Source: Lactiplantibacillus xiangfangensis (GTDB lineage: Bacteria; Bacillota; Bacilli; Lactobacillales; Lactobacillaceae). Taken from it: a stretch of 64,000 nucleotides of DNA. A model generated the notes under the pieces. It was not told the DNA's origin, ran no database searches, and saw nothing but the letters and a program-made list of their open reading frames with translations. Positions 8,595-18,182 of this stretch are shown in pieces (position 1 is the stretch's first letter; every line of letters starts with the position of its first letter). The stretch lies in NCBI RefSeq assembly GCF_001438845.1, contig NZ_JQCL01000035.1, forward strand, positions 1 through 64,000, written 5' to 3'. The translations under genes were made by a program, and so were the position numbers.

Positions 8595-8999
8595 CTAGGC
8601 TTTACGTTTTTTTGATTTCTTTTTCTTCTTTTTAGCTTTACGCTTCGGTGCCGGTTCAGTTTCTTTTTGTAGCAACCGGCGCCCCTTTTTTACTAATTTC
8701 GCCCGTTGTGCTTCATCTAGCTGTTCCCAGATTGAAACTAATTCGGGATCAACCACCGTAGCTGGTTCAGTTACGGCCGCTGCCTGTGGGGCCTGGACGT
8801 CACTCGTTCCAAGCAACCACTCCGCATCAACTTGTAAGGCATCCGCCAAAGTTGCGACCTTATCTTGCTTGGCCACGTATTTACTACTGAGCCACTGGCT
8901 GATCGATGAACGACCAATCCCAGTCTGCTTCGCCAGTTGCGCGGACGTCACGTCTGCTTGTTGCATCGCGGTCTTTAAACGATCAGCAAATACTCCCAT
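8595..8999 (-). CDS. XRE-type HTH regulator with lysine-rich tail
   Basis: A 134-residue protein. The first 70 residues form a Cro/CI-type helix-turn-helix (TSAQLAKQTGIGRSSISQWL). A linker rich in Ala and Val follows, then a tail after residue 110 that is almost entirely Lys and Arg. Such a tail would add non-specific nucleic-acid binding. It starts 12 bases after the pepC stop on the same strand, so it is probably co-transcribed with pepC. The target is unknown. Confidence 0.82.
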   Translation of the reverse strand: MGVFADRLKTAMQQADVTSAQLAKQTGIGRSSISQWLSSKYVAKQDKVATLADALQVDAEWLLGTSDVQAPQAAAVTEPATVVDPELVSIWEQLDEAQRAKLVKKGRRLLQKETEPAPKRKAKKKKKKSKKRKA

Positions 9000-9011
9000 T
9001 ACCGCGGCCCC

Positions 9012-10328
9012 CTAACTCAACGGATCCCAGGCCGGCAAGCGCCGGGCTGGTTCCGTTAGCAACGCTTGAAATTCAGGCGCTAAGAACTGCTTATGCACGA
9101 CAACTTCGTAAACGTACGCATCGAACCACTCCTGCGTCATCACAAAGTAGCCCTTATCACCGTTTTCAACACCCCAACTATTCTCAACCTTCCACTTAGT
9201 TGGTGTCTCGTTGACCAGATCAACGCCGGTCAGGGTCATTGCGTGACTCACTTCACCTTCACCCGTCAATAACCGTTGGGCTTTTGTCATATGGCCGTTA
9301 ATGCCGAATAACTTGGCGGATTCAAATAGGTGCGCATCAAGGTAGCCGGCTTTACGATCCATTTGCCGTAAAACGTCGTTTCCAAACCAGATCGTTTCAC
9401 CAGACTTCAATTGTTGGACCGCGACGTCCGTTAAAACGCCCATGTCAACGTTCAAAAATTCAATCGGTTTGCCGCCAATGATATTGTCTTCATCCGGCAA
9501 ACTATAGAGCTGGTTGAACGGCTTATCGGGTGAGTTAGTAACGACCACGTAATCGTCCAAATCAGTGTCAAAATAGTCCTGATAAAACTGTTGTGGCGTT
9601 AAGTTAGCCGTGCGGTGGTACTGATGTTCATCATCGCGGTATTCTAGGTCAAAATGAGTCGGTGGCTCGCCAAAGGAATAGGCCGCCATCCGGTATACTT
9701 CCTGCAGCATACTCTTCTCGAGTGACTGTAACTCCGCTTCATTAGCGCCATTCATCACTAACTGCCGTAATTTCAAGCCATCCTTACGTAGCTTACGTGA
9801 CAAGACTTCCTGAAATTCAGACGTGTTATCGGTGTTATAAGTTTCTGGCATCACGCTGGCGGGTACGACCCCGTACTTTTGGACGAGACTCGCCGCCATC
9901 GCCCATTGGCCACCATCTTCACCCGGGTTATCAAATAAAAACTGGACTAACCGGTCGTTGATTGGCTGCCGCGCCGTCTGTTCAACATTGCGGTAAAAAA
10001 TATTGGCGCGTTCAATTTTATCCCAGAAAAATAAGTAATTTTCGGATAATTCAAAATCTTTAACGTGGTACTTCGTCGCAAATTTATGCCGTAACGTATT
10101 TAACAGTGAGAATTCCCAGCACCGTCCGCTGTGTTTCTGGTTGCTGACTTTGCCCGTTGGAACTTCTACTGAAAACGTCCGGTCCAAACGACTAGCGGCT
10201 TGATTATCAAAGCTGGCCGCCTTAATCCCATTTTTAGTGATGGTCCGGGTCAAAACCGGTGCGCTCGGATCTTCCGCGTGCTTGGCTCGCAATGCGGCTA
10301 ACGCTTTTTGTGTTAATTTTGTTGCCAT
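9012..10328 (-). CDS. pepC: Aminopeptidase C (bleomycin-hydrolase family)
   Basis: A cytosolic cysteine aminopeptidase that trims peptides from casein-type substrates; it forms a hexameric barrel in the family. The catalytic Cys lies in SNQKHSGRCWEFS, the His in HAMTLTGVDL and the Asn in VENSWGVENG. The family motif is usually QKSSGRCW, so a His replaces a Ser here. The frame is open to 10346, but GGAGGG lies 8 bases before the ATG at 10328, giving 438 residues, the usual PepC length. The XRE gene follows closely. Confidence 0.94.
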   Translation of the reverse strand: MATKLTQKALAALRAKHAEDPSAPVLTRTITKNGIKAASFDNQAASRLDRTFSVEVPTGKVSNQKHSGRCWEFSLLNTLRHKFATKYHVKDFELSENYLFFWDKIERANIFYRNVEQTARQPINDRLVQFLFDNPGEDGGQWAMAASLVQKYGVVPASVMPETYNTDNTSEFQEVLSRKLRKDGLKLRQLVMNGANEAELQSLEKSMLQEVYRMAAYSFGEPPTHFDLEYRDDEHQYHRTANLTPQQFYQDYFDTDLDDYVVVTNSPDKPFNQLYSLPDEDNIIGGKPIEFLNVDMGVLTDVAVQQLKSGETIWFGNDVLRQMDRKAGYLDAHLFESAKLFGINGHMTKAQRLLTGEGEVSHAMTLTGVDLVNETPTKWKVENSWGVENGDKGYFVMTQEWFDAYVYEVVVHKQFLAPEFQALLTEPARRLPAWDPLS

Positions 10329-10457
10329 GTGCGTTCCCTCCATCAATGATTAATTTAATACAATGTCATGTCACTTAATATTGTTACCATTCTAGGCTTG
10401 TTACCGCTTAAATTCAATCAGAAAGCCGATTTTGTTTACTTTTCTGAACTCTAAGAT

Positions 10458-10494
10458 TAAAAAAAAGAGGCTACTATATGATAGCAGTCTCGTT
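10458..10494 (-). terminator. Terminator of lepB
   Basis: On the minus strand the hairpin GAGACTGCTATC...GTAGCCTC is followed by eight T residues, immediately after the signal peptidase stop codon. Confidence 0.85.
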
Positions 10495-10498
10495 CAGC

Positions 10499-11086
10499 TT
10501 AATAGCCGATTACATTTACATTGTGACGCCTGGTTGCGTGCGAATCCCAGATAGGAATCTTAACAACGCCAATCACGCGGTTCGCCGGGACGAAGCCCCA
10601 GTACCGACTGTCATTAGAAACTGACCGGTGATCCCCCAACACGAAGTAGTTATTCTTGGGCACCTTAGTCGTCTTTAAGACCCAATTGTTCCGATTGGAC
10701 AAGGCAGCAATATCCCAATTTCCCGTCCCCTGTGTCCGTTCAAACTGGCTAATGAACTTCTGTGAGATGGCCTTGCCGTTCACGAAAATCTTGCCGTCTT
10801 GCGCGCGAACGGTATCACCCGGCATCCCGATCACCCGTTTGACGTACTTCACATTTTTTGACGTCGCATCCGGATCAACTTTGTACGCGTTGAACACGAT
10901 CACGCTTAAATGTTTGATCTGCGCCGTTTTAACGACCGCTACCCGTTCATTATTCTCTAAGTTAGGCTCCATTGACGGTCCATCTACACGAACCATTGTG
11001 AAGACGTAGTGCCGGATGACCGTGGCAACGAGCAACCCCACTACGATAGGCAGCACCCAGCTCATAATATTCTTGAAAGTTTTCAT
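10499..11086 (-). CDS. lepB: Type I signal peptidase
   Basis: Cleaves Sec signal peptides at the outer face of the membrane. The 195-residue protein has one N-terminal membrane segment (about residues 8-30), the catalytic Ser38 in VDGPSMEPNL, and the general-base Lys83 in YVKRVIGMPGD. The later GDHRSVSNDSRYWG is the third family signature. It is a single gene with its own terminator; GGGAGC precedes the ATG. Confidence 0.95.
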   Translation of the reverse strand: MKTFKNIMSWVLPIVVGLLVATVIRHYVFTMVRVDGPSMEPNLENNERVAVVKTAQIKHLSVIVFNAYKVDPDATSKNVKYVKRVIGMPGDTVRAQDGKIFVNGKAISQKFISQFERTQGTGNWDIAALSNRNNWVLKTTKVPKNNYFVLGDHRSVSNDSRYWGFVPANRVIGVVKIPIWDSHATRRHNVNVIGY

Positions 11087-11208
11087 TCCGTTGCTCCCTT
11101 TAGCCCCTTATAACTTCCAATTATTATAATCCAATTAATGGCGCTTGTCTGTGAATGATTAACCGTTTTTACAAAAATTATCCTTATCTCTAAAATGGGA
11201 CAAGCCTC

Positions 11209-11247
11209 AAAAAAGCCATTCAGAAATATTTCCGAATGGCTTTTTCC
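11209..11247 (-). terminator. Terminator downstream of mnmG
   Basis: A perfect stem (AAAAAGCCATTC... on the minus strand) with a TTTTTTG tail, lying about 140 bases past the mnmG stop and beyond a large palindrome. It is symmetrical and could work both ways. Confidence 0.85.
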
Positions 11248-11266
11248 TATTGTTATGGTCGAAACG

Positions 11267-11377
11267 TGGTCCAAAAGGCAATTTGCTCCGCTTAACGTGA
11301 AATCAGCGACCATTCCAAACCTGGGAATAGTCGCTGATTTCACGTTAATGCTCACAAACTAATCGCCTTCTGGACCA
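11267..11377. repeat. 111-bp imperfect palindrome with a perfect 19-bp arm
   Basis: The arms TTAACGTGAAATCAGCGAC (11292-11310) and the exact complement at 11330-11348 enclose a second pair ATTCC/GGAAT, and outer arms TGGTCC/GGACCA close the structure. It lies between the mnmG stop and its terminator. It is much larger than a terminator and has no T-run of its own. It may be a mobile palindrome or an RNA-stabilising hairpin. Confidence 0.85.
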
Positions 11378-11386
11378 CTCTTTTAA

Positions 11387-13300
11387 TTAATCTTGAACCT
11401 TAGCAATCCGGCCCTGTTGAATGTAAACACTCAAGATGGCGATGTCAGCGGGGTTGACCCCACTAATCCGGGAAGCTTGGGCAATGGTTGTGGGTTGAAT
11501 CTTCTTTAGCTTTTGGTGTGCTTCAGTGGCTAGCCCATCAATGGCATCGTAGTCAATCCGGTCAGGAATCTTCTTGGCTTCCATCTTCTTCAGATGTTCA
11601 ACCCGTTCTTCCGCCTTCATGATATAACCAGCGTACTTGATCTGGATTTCAACTTGTTCAATGATGTGGCGTTCCAATGGTTCTGGTGCTGCCGGCACAA
11701 ACTTCATCAAATCAGCATAGCTTACTTCTGGCCGCTTCAAAAAATCAGCTGCCAACACGCCGTCCTTTAATTCACCGGAGTTATGTGCCCGTAAAAAGGC
11801 GTTAACTTCATCACTTGGCTTAATTCGGAACTTGCCTAAACGGTCAAGTTCATCTTGAATAGCTTGTCGTTTTGCTTCAAACGCAGCGTAACGATCGTCA
11901 TCAATCAGACCAAGTTCGTGACCCTTATCGGTTAAACGTAAGTCCGCGTTATCATGGCGCAAGATCAACCGGTATTCGGCACGGCTCGTCAACAAACGAT
12001 AAGGTTCGTTCGTTCCCTTGGTCACCAGGTCATCGATCATTACACCAATGTAGGCGTCACTCCGCTTCAGCGTAAACTGACCGCGGTCTAACGCACGTAA
12101 ACCAGCGTTGATCCCAGCAATCAAGCCTTGGCCAGCGGCTTCTTCATAGCCGGAAGTCCCGTTAGTTTGTCCCGCGGTATACAAGTTCTTAACCCGCTTC
12201 GTTTCTAGGGTCGCCTTTAATTGGTAAGGTGCGACCACGTCATATTCAATCGCGTAACCAGGGCGCATCATTTCAGCATCTTCTAGTCCCTTAATTGAAT
12301 GTAAGATTTCTTGTTGGACTTCTTCTGGCATCGAAGTTGATAAACCTTGAACGTACCATTCATCGGTATTCCGACCTTCAGGTTCCAAGAAGAGTTGGTG
12401 CCGCTTCTTATCCGCAAACCGGACAATCTTATCTTCGATCGATGGGCAATAACGAGGGCCTACCCCTTCAATCACACCGGTAAACATCGGCGCACGGTCG
12501 AGGTTTTCACGGATGATTTGGTGGGTTGTTTCGTTCGTATACGTCAACCAGCAAGATAACTGGTGCTTTAAGTCGAGGTAATCCTGATCCTTCGTTTCAA
12601 AACTAAAGTGATGTGGTTCTGGATCACCAGGTTGTTCTTCCGTCACGCTGTAGTCAATCGTATTCCCATCAACCCGTGGCGGTGTCCCAGTCTTGAACCG
12701 CTCCAGGTCGAAGCCTAGCCGTTCCAAATCGCCAGACAACTTCATGGCTGGCTGTGAATTATTAGGACCTGAAGAATACATCAATTCACCGATGATGATC
12801 TTCCCACGTGCCGCCGTTCCAGTCGTCAAAACAACACTCTTGGCGCTGTAACGGGCACCAGTATTGGTGATAACCCCTTTACAAATACCGTCTTCCACGA
12901 TTAACCCGTCAACGATTCCTTGACGAAGTGTCAGGTTCTTTTCGCGTTCAATCGTGTGCTTCATTTCTGAATGGTAGGCATGCTTATCAGCTTGTGCCCG
13001 TAATGCTCGGACAGCTGGGCCCTTACCAGTATTTAGCATCCGCATCTGGACGTAGGTTTTATCGATGTTGCGGCCCATTTCGCCACCTAACGCATCGATT
13101 TCACGAACGACAATCCCCTTAGCAGGGCCACCGACGGACGGGTTACAAGGCATAAACGCAACCATGTCCAAATTAATAGTCATTAGTAGGGTTCGGTTAC
13201 CCATCCGGGCTGCGGCTAACGCAGCTTCTGAACCAGCGTGTCCCGCCCCAACGACGATCACGTCGTAGTCGCGGCCCTGGTACTGCTTTACTTCTGTCAT
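11387..13300 (-). CDS. mnmG: tRNA wobble-uridine carboxymethylaminomethyl enzyme, FAD subunit
   Basis: With MnmE it installs the cmnm5 modification on U34 of several tRNAs. The 637-residue protein has the N-terminal FAD site [15 protein letters not shown], the redox Cys in [13 protein letters not shown], and a C-terminal helical domain that binds MnmE and tRNA. GGAGG lies 10 bases before the ATG at 13300. It follows mnmE by 20 bases, so the two partners are co-transcribed. The usual rsmG-noc-parA-parB genes do not follow it here. Confidence 0.97.
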   Translation of the reverse strand: MTEVKQYQGRDYDVIVVGAGHAGSEAALAAARMGNRTLLMTINLDMVAFMPCNPSVGGPAKGIVVREIDALGGEMGRNIDKTYVQMRMLNTGKGPAVRALRAQADKHAYHSEMKHTIEREKNLTLRQGIVDGLIVEDGICKGVITNTGARYSAKSVVLTTGTAARGKIIIGELMYSSGPNNSQPAMKLSGDLERLGFDLERFKTGTPPRVDGNTIDYSVTEEQPGDPEPHHFSFETKDQDYLDLKHQLSCWLTYTNETTHQIIRENLDRAPMFTGVIEGVGPRYCPSIEDKIVRFADKKRHQLFLEPEGRNTDEWYVQGLSTSMPEEVQQEILHSIKGLEDAEMMRPGYAIEYDVVAPYQLKATLETKRVKNLYTAGQTNGTSGYEEAAGQGLIAGINAGLRALDRGQFTLKRSDAYIGVMIDDLVTKGTNEPYRLLTSRAEYRLILRHDNADLRLTDKGHELGLIDDDRYAAFEAKRQAIQDELDRLGKFRIKPSDEVNAFLRAHNSGELKDGVLAADFLKRPEVSYADLMKFVPAAPEPLERHIIEQVEIQIKYAGYIMKAEERVEHLKKMEAKKIPDRIDYDAIDGLATEAHQKLKKIQPTTIAQASRISGVNPADIAILSVYIQQGRIAKVQD

Positions 13301-13320
13301 GATAATTTTTTCCTCCTACA

Positions 13321-14715
13321 CTACTTGCCTAAACAGAATTGGCTAAATAGCTGGTCTAATAATTCATCTTCGTAACTGTCCCCGGTAATTTGTCCCAGAA
13401 ATTCCCAACAACGGGTCATATCAATTTGTACTAGGTCGACCGGCATCCCGGCTGCAATCCCCGTTTGGACGTCTTGCAACGCCTGCTTAGCCTGATTTAA
13501 CAGACCAATATGTCGCGCATTAGTGACCATCACACTGTTTTGACTGCTTTCGATACCTTCACTGAAGAACATCTTGGCAATCCGTTGTTCCAGTTGTTCA
13601 ACACCCGCTTGTTGGAGCACCGACATGCTTAAAACGTCTTTTAAGTCGACGTTTTTAGCGAGTTCGTCCTGATCCAACTGGGCTGGTAAGTCCGTTTTGT
13701 TTAGGATGACAATCCGCTTAGAAGTACTCGTTTCCTTCAAAAGCGCACGGTCTTCCGCGGTTAGCGGTTGACTGTTATCTAAAACTAACAAGACCAAATC
13801 GGCCGCACCAATCGCTTTACGACTGCGTTCAACACCGATTTTTTCGACCTTATCTTCAGTATCCCGAATTCCGGCCGTATCAACTAATTTTAGCGGCACA
13901 CCGCGAACGTTGACGTATTCTTCAATCACGTCACGCGTCGTCCCGGCAACGTCGGTCACGATGGCTTTGTCTTCGTGAAGCAAGTGATTTAACAGACTTG
14001 ATTTACCAACGTTTGGCCGGCCAATAATCGCCGTCGCTAACCCTTCACGGAGCACTTTTCCTTGCTTCGCCGTGGCCAATAATTGATCAATACTTTGACC
14101 AACTTCAGTCGCCTTTTCTTTCAGCATCTTGGTCGTCATCGCTTCAACCGCGTCATATTCGGGGTAGTCGATATTGACTTCGACTTGTGCCAAGACGTCT
14201 AAAATATCTTGACGGAGGTGCCGAATCAGTTTAGATAAATCGCCATCTAACTGGTTCAACGCAACCTTCATTGATTTGTCCGTCTTAGCTCGAATCAAGT
14301 CCATGACGGCTTCAGCCTGTGACAAGTCCAACCGACCGTTTAAGAACGCCCGCTTCGTGAACTCGCCCGGCTCTGCCATTCGCGCACCGTGACTTAAAAT
14401 CAGTTGCAAGATTTCATTCGTCGCGACTAAGCCCCCGTGGCAGTTAATTTCAATAACGTCTTCTCGCGTATACGTTTTAGGTGCCCGCATAACGGAAGCC
14501 ATCACTTCATCAACTTCTTGTTGGGTGTCAGGGTCAATAATATGCCCGTAATTAATCGTGTGCGATTTAGCTTTGCTTAAATCCTTGCCTTTAAATATCT
14601 GGGAAACGACGTTAAACGTCTGGTCCCCGCTAATCCGAATAATTGAAATTCCACCTTCACCAGGTGGCGTAGAAATCGCCGCGATCGTATCAAATTCCGT
14701 GGTTGTTGGCATCAC
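13321..14715 (-). CDS. mnmE: tRNA modification GTPase
   Basis: The GTPase partner of MnmG. The 464-residue protein has the N-terminal tetrahydrofolate-binding domain (about 1-120), a helical domain, and an inserted G domain (about 220-380) with [23 protein letters not shown] and NKTD. The C-terminal FCLGK carries the essential Cys (usual CIGK). The start could be GTG 14715 or ATG 14712; AAAGGA spacing slightly favours GTG. It is first in the mnmE-mnmG operon. Confidence 0.97.
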   Translation of the reverse strand: MMPTTTEFDTIAAISTPPGEGGISIIRISGDQTFNVVSQIFKGKDLSKAKSHTINYGHIIDPDTQQEVDEVMASVMRAPKTYTREDVIEINCHGGLVATNEILQLILSHGARMAEPGEFTKRAFLNGRLDLSQAEAVMDLIRAKTDKSMKVALNQLDGDLSKLIRHLRQDILDVLAQVEVNIDYPEYDAVEAMTTKMLKEKATEVGQSIDQLLATAKQGKVLREGLATAIIGRPNVGKSSLLNHLLHEDKAIVTDVAGTTRDVIEEYVNVRGVPLKLVDTAGIRDTEDKVEKIGVERSRKAIGAADLVLLVLDNSQPLTAEDRALLKETSTSKRIVILNKTDLPAQLDQDELAKNVDLKDVLSMSVLQQAGVEQLEQRIAKMFFSEGIESSQNSVMVTNARHIGLLNQAKQALQDVQTGIAAGMPVDLVQIDMTRCWEFLGQITGDSYEDELLDQLFSQFCLGK

Positions 14716-14881
14716 TCATCATGTCCTTTCTTGAACGTTGACTACCCCGTGCGTTTACCCCACGGTTTAGCTGTCAATACAAACGATTTATTTAAGCGCA
14801 AACGAGTGATAAAACCCGTTATACCGCCTAATACCATACCAAAAATACTTACAATTAGTTAATAATATGTCCTAAAGTGCA

Positions 14882-14932
14882 GAAAAAAAGCGCCTAGTCC
14901 ACGCCACCTTAAAGCGTGGATAAAGCACTTTG
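14882..14932 (-). terminator. Terminator of the yidC-khpB unit
   Basis: On the minus strand an imperfect stem with arms AAGTGCTTTATCCACGC and GCGTGGACTAGGCGCTT is followed by a T-run. It lies about 95 bases after the khpB stop and ends the rnpA-yidC-khpB transcripts before the mnmE promoter region. Confidence 0.8.
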
Positions 14933-15024
14933 ACTACTTTATCTAAAAGATAAGAATGATTAATACTTACTATAATAGCTCAATAGTCGTTTGTCAAACG
15001 CCTGTTTGCGTTCTCTAAACTGGA

Positions 15025-15942
15025 CTATTTCCGGATAGCAACAACCACGGCCCGGTGCGGATCACGCCCCTCTGAAAAAGTCGTTACGTGACGATTATTC
15101 GCTAGTTCGGCGTGAATAAGCTTCCGTTCAAACGATGGCATGGGATCTAAAAAGACTTGTTTGCCCGTCGCAATCACTTCCCGCGCGGTGCTTTCCGCTA
15201 ACCGTTTTAACGTTGCTTCCCGGCGGTCCCGGTAATCGTCTACGTCTAAGACCACGTTGACGTGTGACGCCCCGTGATGGTTCATGTAGACCTGTGCCAA
15301 ATCTTGTAAAGCGTTGATTGTCCGGCCGTGTTTCCCAATCAGCAAGCCTTGTTTAGCGGTATCAAAATTCAACGTTGCGTACCGGTTACCAAAATCAACG
15401 TCAAGATCAGCCGTAATCCCTAATTTTTTAACAACTTCGAGTAAATAAGCGCTCAAGTCACGGACCGCTTGCTCGTTGGCTGCTTGGCGCGCGGCAATTT
15501 CTTCTGGTGAACGCGTAGATTCCTGTGCCGCTGGTTTAGCATCTACTTGAACGTCCGCCGCAGCTTTAACACTGGCCTTTGATTTCTTGGCAGGTGCCTG
15601 TGATTTAGCGGACTTCGATTTTGCAGGCTTCGTGGTAACCGTTGCTGCGGAAGCGACGATTGGCGCTGCTTGAGCCACCGTTGGTAATGGATCGGCACTA
15701 AGCGGCGCACTCGTCGGGGCCGTTGTTGGTGCAACCGTGGTAGCGGTCGTGGGTGCATTCGTCGATGCTGCGGAGGTTGGCACCACCGTTAAACGCACTT
15801 GTGCAGGCTGCTTTCCCAGACCTAAGAAACCCTTCTTAGGTTCTGCGACCACTTCAATCGTCACTTGATCACGAGTGCGTTGCATTTGTTTTAGACCAGC
15901 CGTAATTGCGGCTTCGACGGTATTACCTTCAAATACTGTCAT
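15025..15942 (-). CDS. khpB: RNA-binding protein KhpB (Jag/SpoIIIJ-associated)
   Basis: A KH-domain RNA chaperone affecting cell-wall synthesis and elongation in the family. The 305-residue protein has a Jag_N domain (about 1-50, MTVFEGNTVEAAI), a long Ala/Thr/Pro/Lys-rich low-complexity linker (about 60-155), a KH domain with LLIGKHGRTINALQ, and an R3H domain (RDRREATLKRLAE). I chose the ATG at 15942 because GAGGAGG lies 11 bases upstream; the open frame to 16026 has no such site. It sits downstream of yidC, the conserved order. Confidence 0.93.
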   Translation of the reverse strand: MTVFEGNTVEAAITAGLKQMQRTRDQVTIEVVAEPKKGFLGLGKQPAQVRLTVVPTSAASTNAPTTATTVAPTTAPTSAPLSADPLPTVAQAAPIVASAATVTTKPAKSKSAKSQAPAKKSKASVKAAADVQVDAKPAAQESTRSPEEIAARQAANEQAVRDLSAYLLEVVKKLGITADLDVDFGNRYATLNFDTAKQGLLIGKHGRTINALQDLAQVYMNHHGASHVNVVLDVDDYRDRREATLKRLAESTAREVIATGKQVFLDPMPSFERKLIHAELANNRHVTTFSEGRDPHRAVVVAIRK

Positions 15943-16096
15943 AACGTTATTATCCTCCTCATAAAAAATACCTGCGTCCATTATAGCATTACCATTCAAC
16001 CAACGCGCTAGGAAGGTTAACCCCACTAAAGTATGAAAGCCCTGAACTTATCGATACTTCCATGCTATCAATGAAATTTTTTGCTGAGCCTGCCGC
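15943..16096. other. Spacer between khpB and the first structured repeat
   Basis: Contains the khpB ribosome-binding site and AT-rich sequence. It forms the left flank of the composite repeat locus I (16.1-16.78 kb). Confidence 0.4.
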
Positions 16097-16262
16097 TTCG
16101 TCAGTCAGAACCAGTGTGCTAAGGGGGGCGGTTTCAGCCAAAGTACGGTCTGAAACCTCACTTCAAGGCCGATACCCCACGTCTTTGAAGTGCCCCGCAA
16201 GATTAGTGCAAAGCCCGCCCACTAATCTTGCCGACACAGCACACCATTCTGCCTGCCTTCGC
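16097..16262 (-). repeat. Structured repeat unit A, copy 1
   Basis: A four-stem unit. The outer stem (GTGTGCT 16114-16120 with AGCACAC 16238-16244, extended outward by CAGAA/TTCTG and CAG/CTG) encloses three hairpins: GGTTTCAG 16130/CTGAAACC 16150; CACTTCAA 16159/TTGAAGTG 16185; GCAAGATTAGTG 16197/CACTAATCTTGC 16220. In minus-strand orientation the junctions read GTGTCGGCA, GCGGGGC and GAGG. It is homologous to the units at 28.1 and 38.3 kb, with different but still paired stems. I do not recognise the family. Confidence 0.85.
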
Positions 16263-16508
16263 TAAAATAGCCTTACTATTGATATTGCTATCAGCACCGA
16301 ACGGACCAGATTTTCATAATCGTAGCCGCCGTCCAAAGTACAAATTTATGTAAGTAACTCAAGGTTGAAAGCATTAAATTAGCCAGAAGCGACAATTTTA
16401 CCGACTTTGTTAGTGCTAGTATGTTGCCAATATTAGTTGTTATTCCTAAACCAATTGCTTCGTCAGGCAGAATAATCTTACTATTGTTATTTTCATCAGA
16501 TAATCGGA
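16263..16508. repeat. AT-rich linker between units A and B, locus I
   Basis: AT-rich sequence that includes two copies of a CTTACTATTG-type motif (16273, 16470) and a GCTTCGTCAGGCAG stretch (16457) like the flank of unit A. The CTTACTATTG motif also flanks the unit at 28.1 kb. No protein-coding potential is convincing. Confidence 0.55.
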
Positions 16509-16686
16509 GGCCGCAACTGATGACATCGGTCGTGAAGGTGGTGTTGGCGCGGCGCTTTTTTTGCCGGGCTTACACCACGGACGGTCCGGGACAATTACGC
16601 CTTTTGCAATCGTTCCGGGCGAGGGACTAGACCGCTCCCCAGGCTAGACCCGGTCCCACGACCGCATGTCATCAGTGGCGACCGGA
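16509..16686 (+). repeat. Structured repeat unit B, copy 1
   Basis: The outer stem ACTGATGACAT (16516) and CGGTCGTG (16527) pairs with CACGACCG (16657) and ATGTCATCAGT (16666). Inside are hairpins GTGGTGT/ACACCAC (16538/16572), CCGGGA/TTCCGG (16586/16613) and a CTAG-closed loop (16627/16644) with ACCGC. It has the same architecture as unit A and opposite orientation. A close homologue lies at 38.03-38.20 kb on the other strand. Confidence 0.85.
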
Positions 16687-16873
16687 ATAGCTTATAAACG
16701 CTAATTTTGTTGGTCCAGATATTGACGCAACAGTAACTAATCCTTAAATTTAAGTTTTAACCTTCAGTAAGTAAACGTTATTGACCGTTTAGTAAACATG
16801 AATTCACAGATTCCATTTTCTGGATTTTAGGCCAACAAAAAAGACCCGCCACACATGGCAGGTCCATTTGTAT
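16687..16873. other. Right flank of repeat locus I and downstream region of yidC
   Basis: Contains CAACAGTAACTAATCC and TTAAATTTAAGTTTTAACC, which recur near 28.39-28.43 kb. A short hairpin (GACCCGCCACA...GGCAGGTCC, about 16843-16865) lies close to the yidC stop and may act in termination. No gene seen. Confidence 0.5.
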
Positions 16874-17707
16874 TTAACGTTTATGATTGCGAACCGCACG
16901 TTTTCTTGCTTTATCAAGTGCTCGTTGACGATCGCGTTCTTTTTGCTTCTTTTCCGCCCGTTCGCGATTAATCTTGAATGGGTTTTGTAGTAACAAGGTC
17001 TGTCCAACTTGGAACGCGTTGGAGATCACCCAGTATAACGACAACGCAGATGGTACGTTGATGGCAGTGATTAAGATAACCACTGGCATTAAGTACGTCA
17101 TTGACGTCGTCATACCGTTTTGCTCTGGTTGCGACTTCATCGCTAACCACGAACTAGCAAACGTAAAGATCGCCGCTAGGATCGGTAAAACGTAGTACGG
17201 GTCTTTGTTACCTAATTGAAGCCATAGGAACGTTCCGCTCTTCAAGACTTGCGTCCGCCAGATGGCTTGGTACAACGCAATCAGGATTGGCAATTGAACT
17301 AGTAATGGCAACATGCTAGCCATCGGATGAACGCCGTGCTTAGCGTACAGCTGCTTCATCTCGGCTTGTAGTTTTTGCTGAGTTTCCACATCGCGTGAAG
17401 AATATTTCTTTTGAATCGCCTTCAACTGCGGTTGGATCTCTTGCATTGCTACCATGTTACGGGTTTGGAAGATCATCAATGGAAGAATGATGATCCGGAT
17501 AATCAACGTAAAGAGGATAATCCCCATCCCGTAACTTTGACCAAACAAGTTTGATAACCAAATAATCGCCCGTGAGAAGTTCAAGATGATTAAGCCATCC
17601 CAAAATCCGGTGCTCTTATCCGTAATCGGGGTATTGCTACACCCGGTCAAAACTAGTGCGATCGCTAGTACGGCCAGCATTGCCAGTATTCTTCTGTACT
17701 TTTTCAA
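16874..17707 (-). CDS. yidC: Membrane protein insertase YidC/OxaA
   Basis: Inserts membrane proteins with or without SecYEG. The 277-residue protein starts with a lipoprotein signal (LALVLTGCSN, lipidated Cys near residue 23), then has five membrane helices, and a strongly basic C-terminus (about 245-277) that contacts ribosomes. The start is TTG at 17707 with GAGGA upstream. It follows rnpA by 15 bases, the conserved rnpA-yidC-khpB order. Confidence 0.95.
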   Translation of the reverse strand: MKKYRRILAMLAVLAIALVLTGCSNTPITDKSTGFWDGLIILNFSRAIIWLSNLFGQSYGMGIILFTLIIRIIILPLMIFQTRNMVAMQEIQPQLKAIQKKYSSRDVETQQKLQAEMKQLYAKHGVHPMASMLPLLVQLPILIALYQAIWRTQVLKSGTFLWLQLGNKDPYYVLPILAAIFTFASSWLAMKSQPEQNGMTTSMTYLMPVVILITAINVPSALSLYWVISNAFQVGQTLLLQNPFKINRERAEKKQKERDRQRALDKARKRAVRNHKR

Positions 17708-17722
17708 ACGAATGTCCTCACT

Positions 17723-18067
17723 TTAATCATTGTCCAGCAGGTGCGCTAGCTTTAGCGCATGGCTTAGATAAGCTTTGGTTTCGGCTTGCGACTTACCGGC
17801 AACGGTTGGTCGGGCAATGACGAGGAAGTCGGCATCTTGTTTAAGCTGCGGCTTTAACTCGGTGATTGATTGCCGAACCCGGCGCTTGACCCAATTACGG
17901 GCAACGGCATTCCCAATCTTTTTACCGACTGAGATGCCCACCCGAAAATGGGGTTGCTCCGGTTTTTCCAAAACGTAAATGACAAATTGACGATTGGCAT
18001 ACGAGTTGCGGGTCTCAAAAACTTGCTGAAATTCAGTTTCCTTTTTCACCCGATATGATTTTCGCAT
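17723..18067 (-). CDS. rnpA: Ribonuclease P protein component
   Basis: A basic 114-residue protein that helps the RNase P RNA bind pre-tRNA. The RNR motif is visible as NAVARNWVKRRVRQSI. It begins MRKSYRVKKETEFQ, typical of the family. It lies between rpmH and yidC. Two hairpins separate it from rpmH, one of them terminator-like, so it may have its own promoter or rely on read-through. Confidence 0.96.
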   Translation of the reverse strand: MRKSYRVKKETEFQQVFETRNSYANRQFVIYVLEKPEQPHFRVGISVGKKIGNAVARNWVKRRVRQSITELKPQLKQDADFLVIARPTVAGKSQAETKAYLSHALKLAHLLDND

Positions 18068-18118
18068 AATCCATCTCCATGTGTGCGCTCAAGCTAACCT
18101 GAGCGAATTGCTACATAA

Positions 18119-18158
18119 CTTTACAGTCCTAGACTAATGAAGGTCTAGGACTGTAAAG
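18119..18158 (-). other. Perfect 16-bp hairpin between rpmH and rnpA
   Basis: CTTTACAGTCCTAGAC (18119-18134) pairs perfectly with 18143-18158 around an 8-base loop. On the minus strand it is not followed by a T-run, so it is not a classical terminator. It lies in the rnpA leader and may be a processing or stability element. Confidence 0.6.
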
Positions 18159-18182
18159 AAAAAGCCACTGATTATCAGTGGC
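18158..18182 (-). terminator. Terminator of rpmH
   Basis: Starting at the rpmH stop codon, GCCACTGAT and ATCAGTGGC form a 9-bp stem, followed on the minus strand by TTTTTCTTT. Confidence 0.8.

Noticed and set aside
11083-11355. A 90-codon minus-strand frame between lepB and mnmG
   Set aside because: It spans the terminator and the large palindrome, lacks a ribosome-binding site and has no family-like sequence.
16421-16630. A 69-codon frame across the B unit at 16.5 kb
   Set aside because: The sequence is constrained by base pairing, not codons, and the homologous unit breaks the frame.
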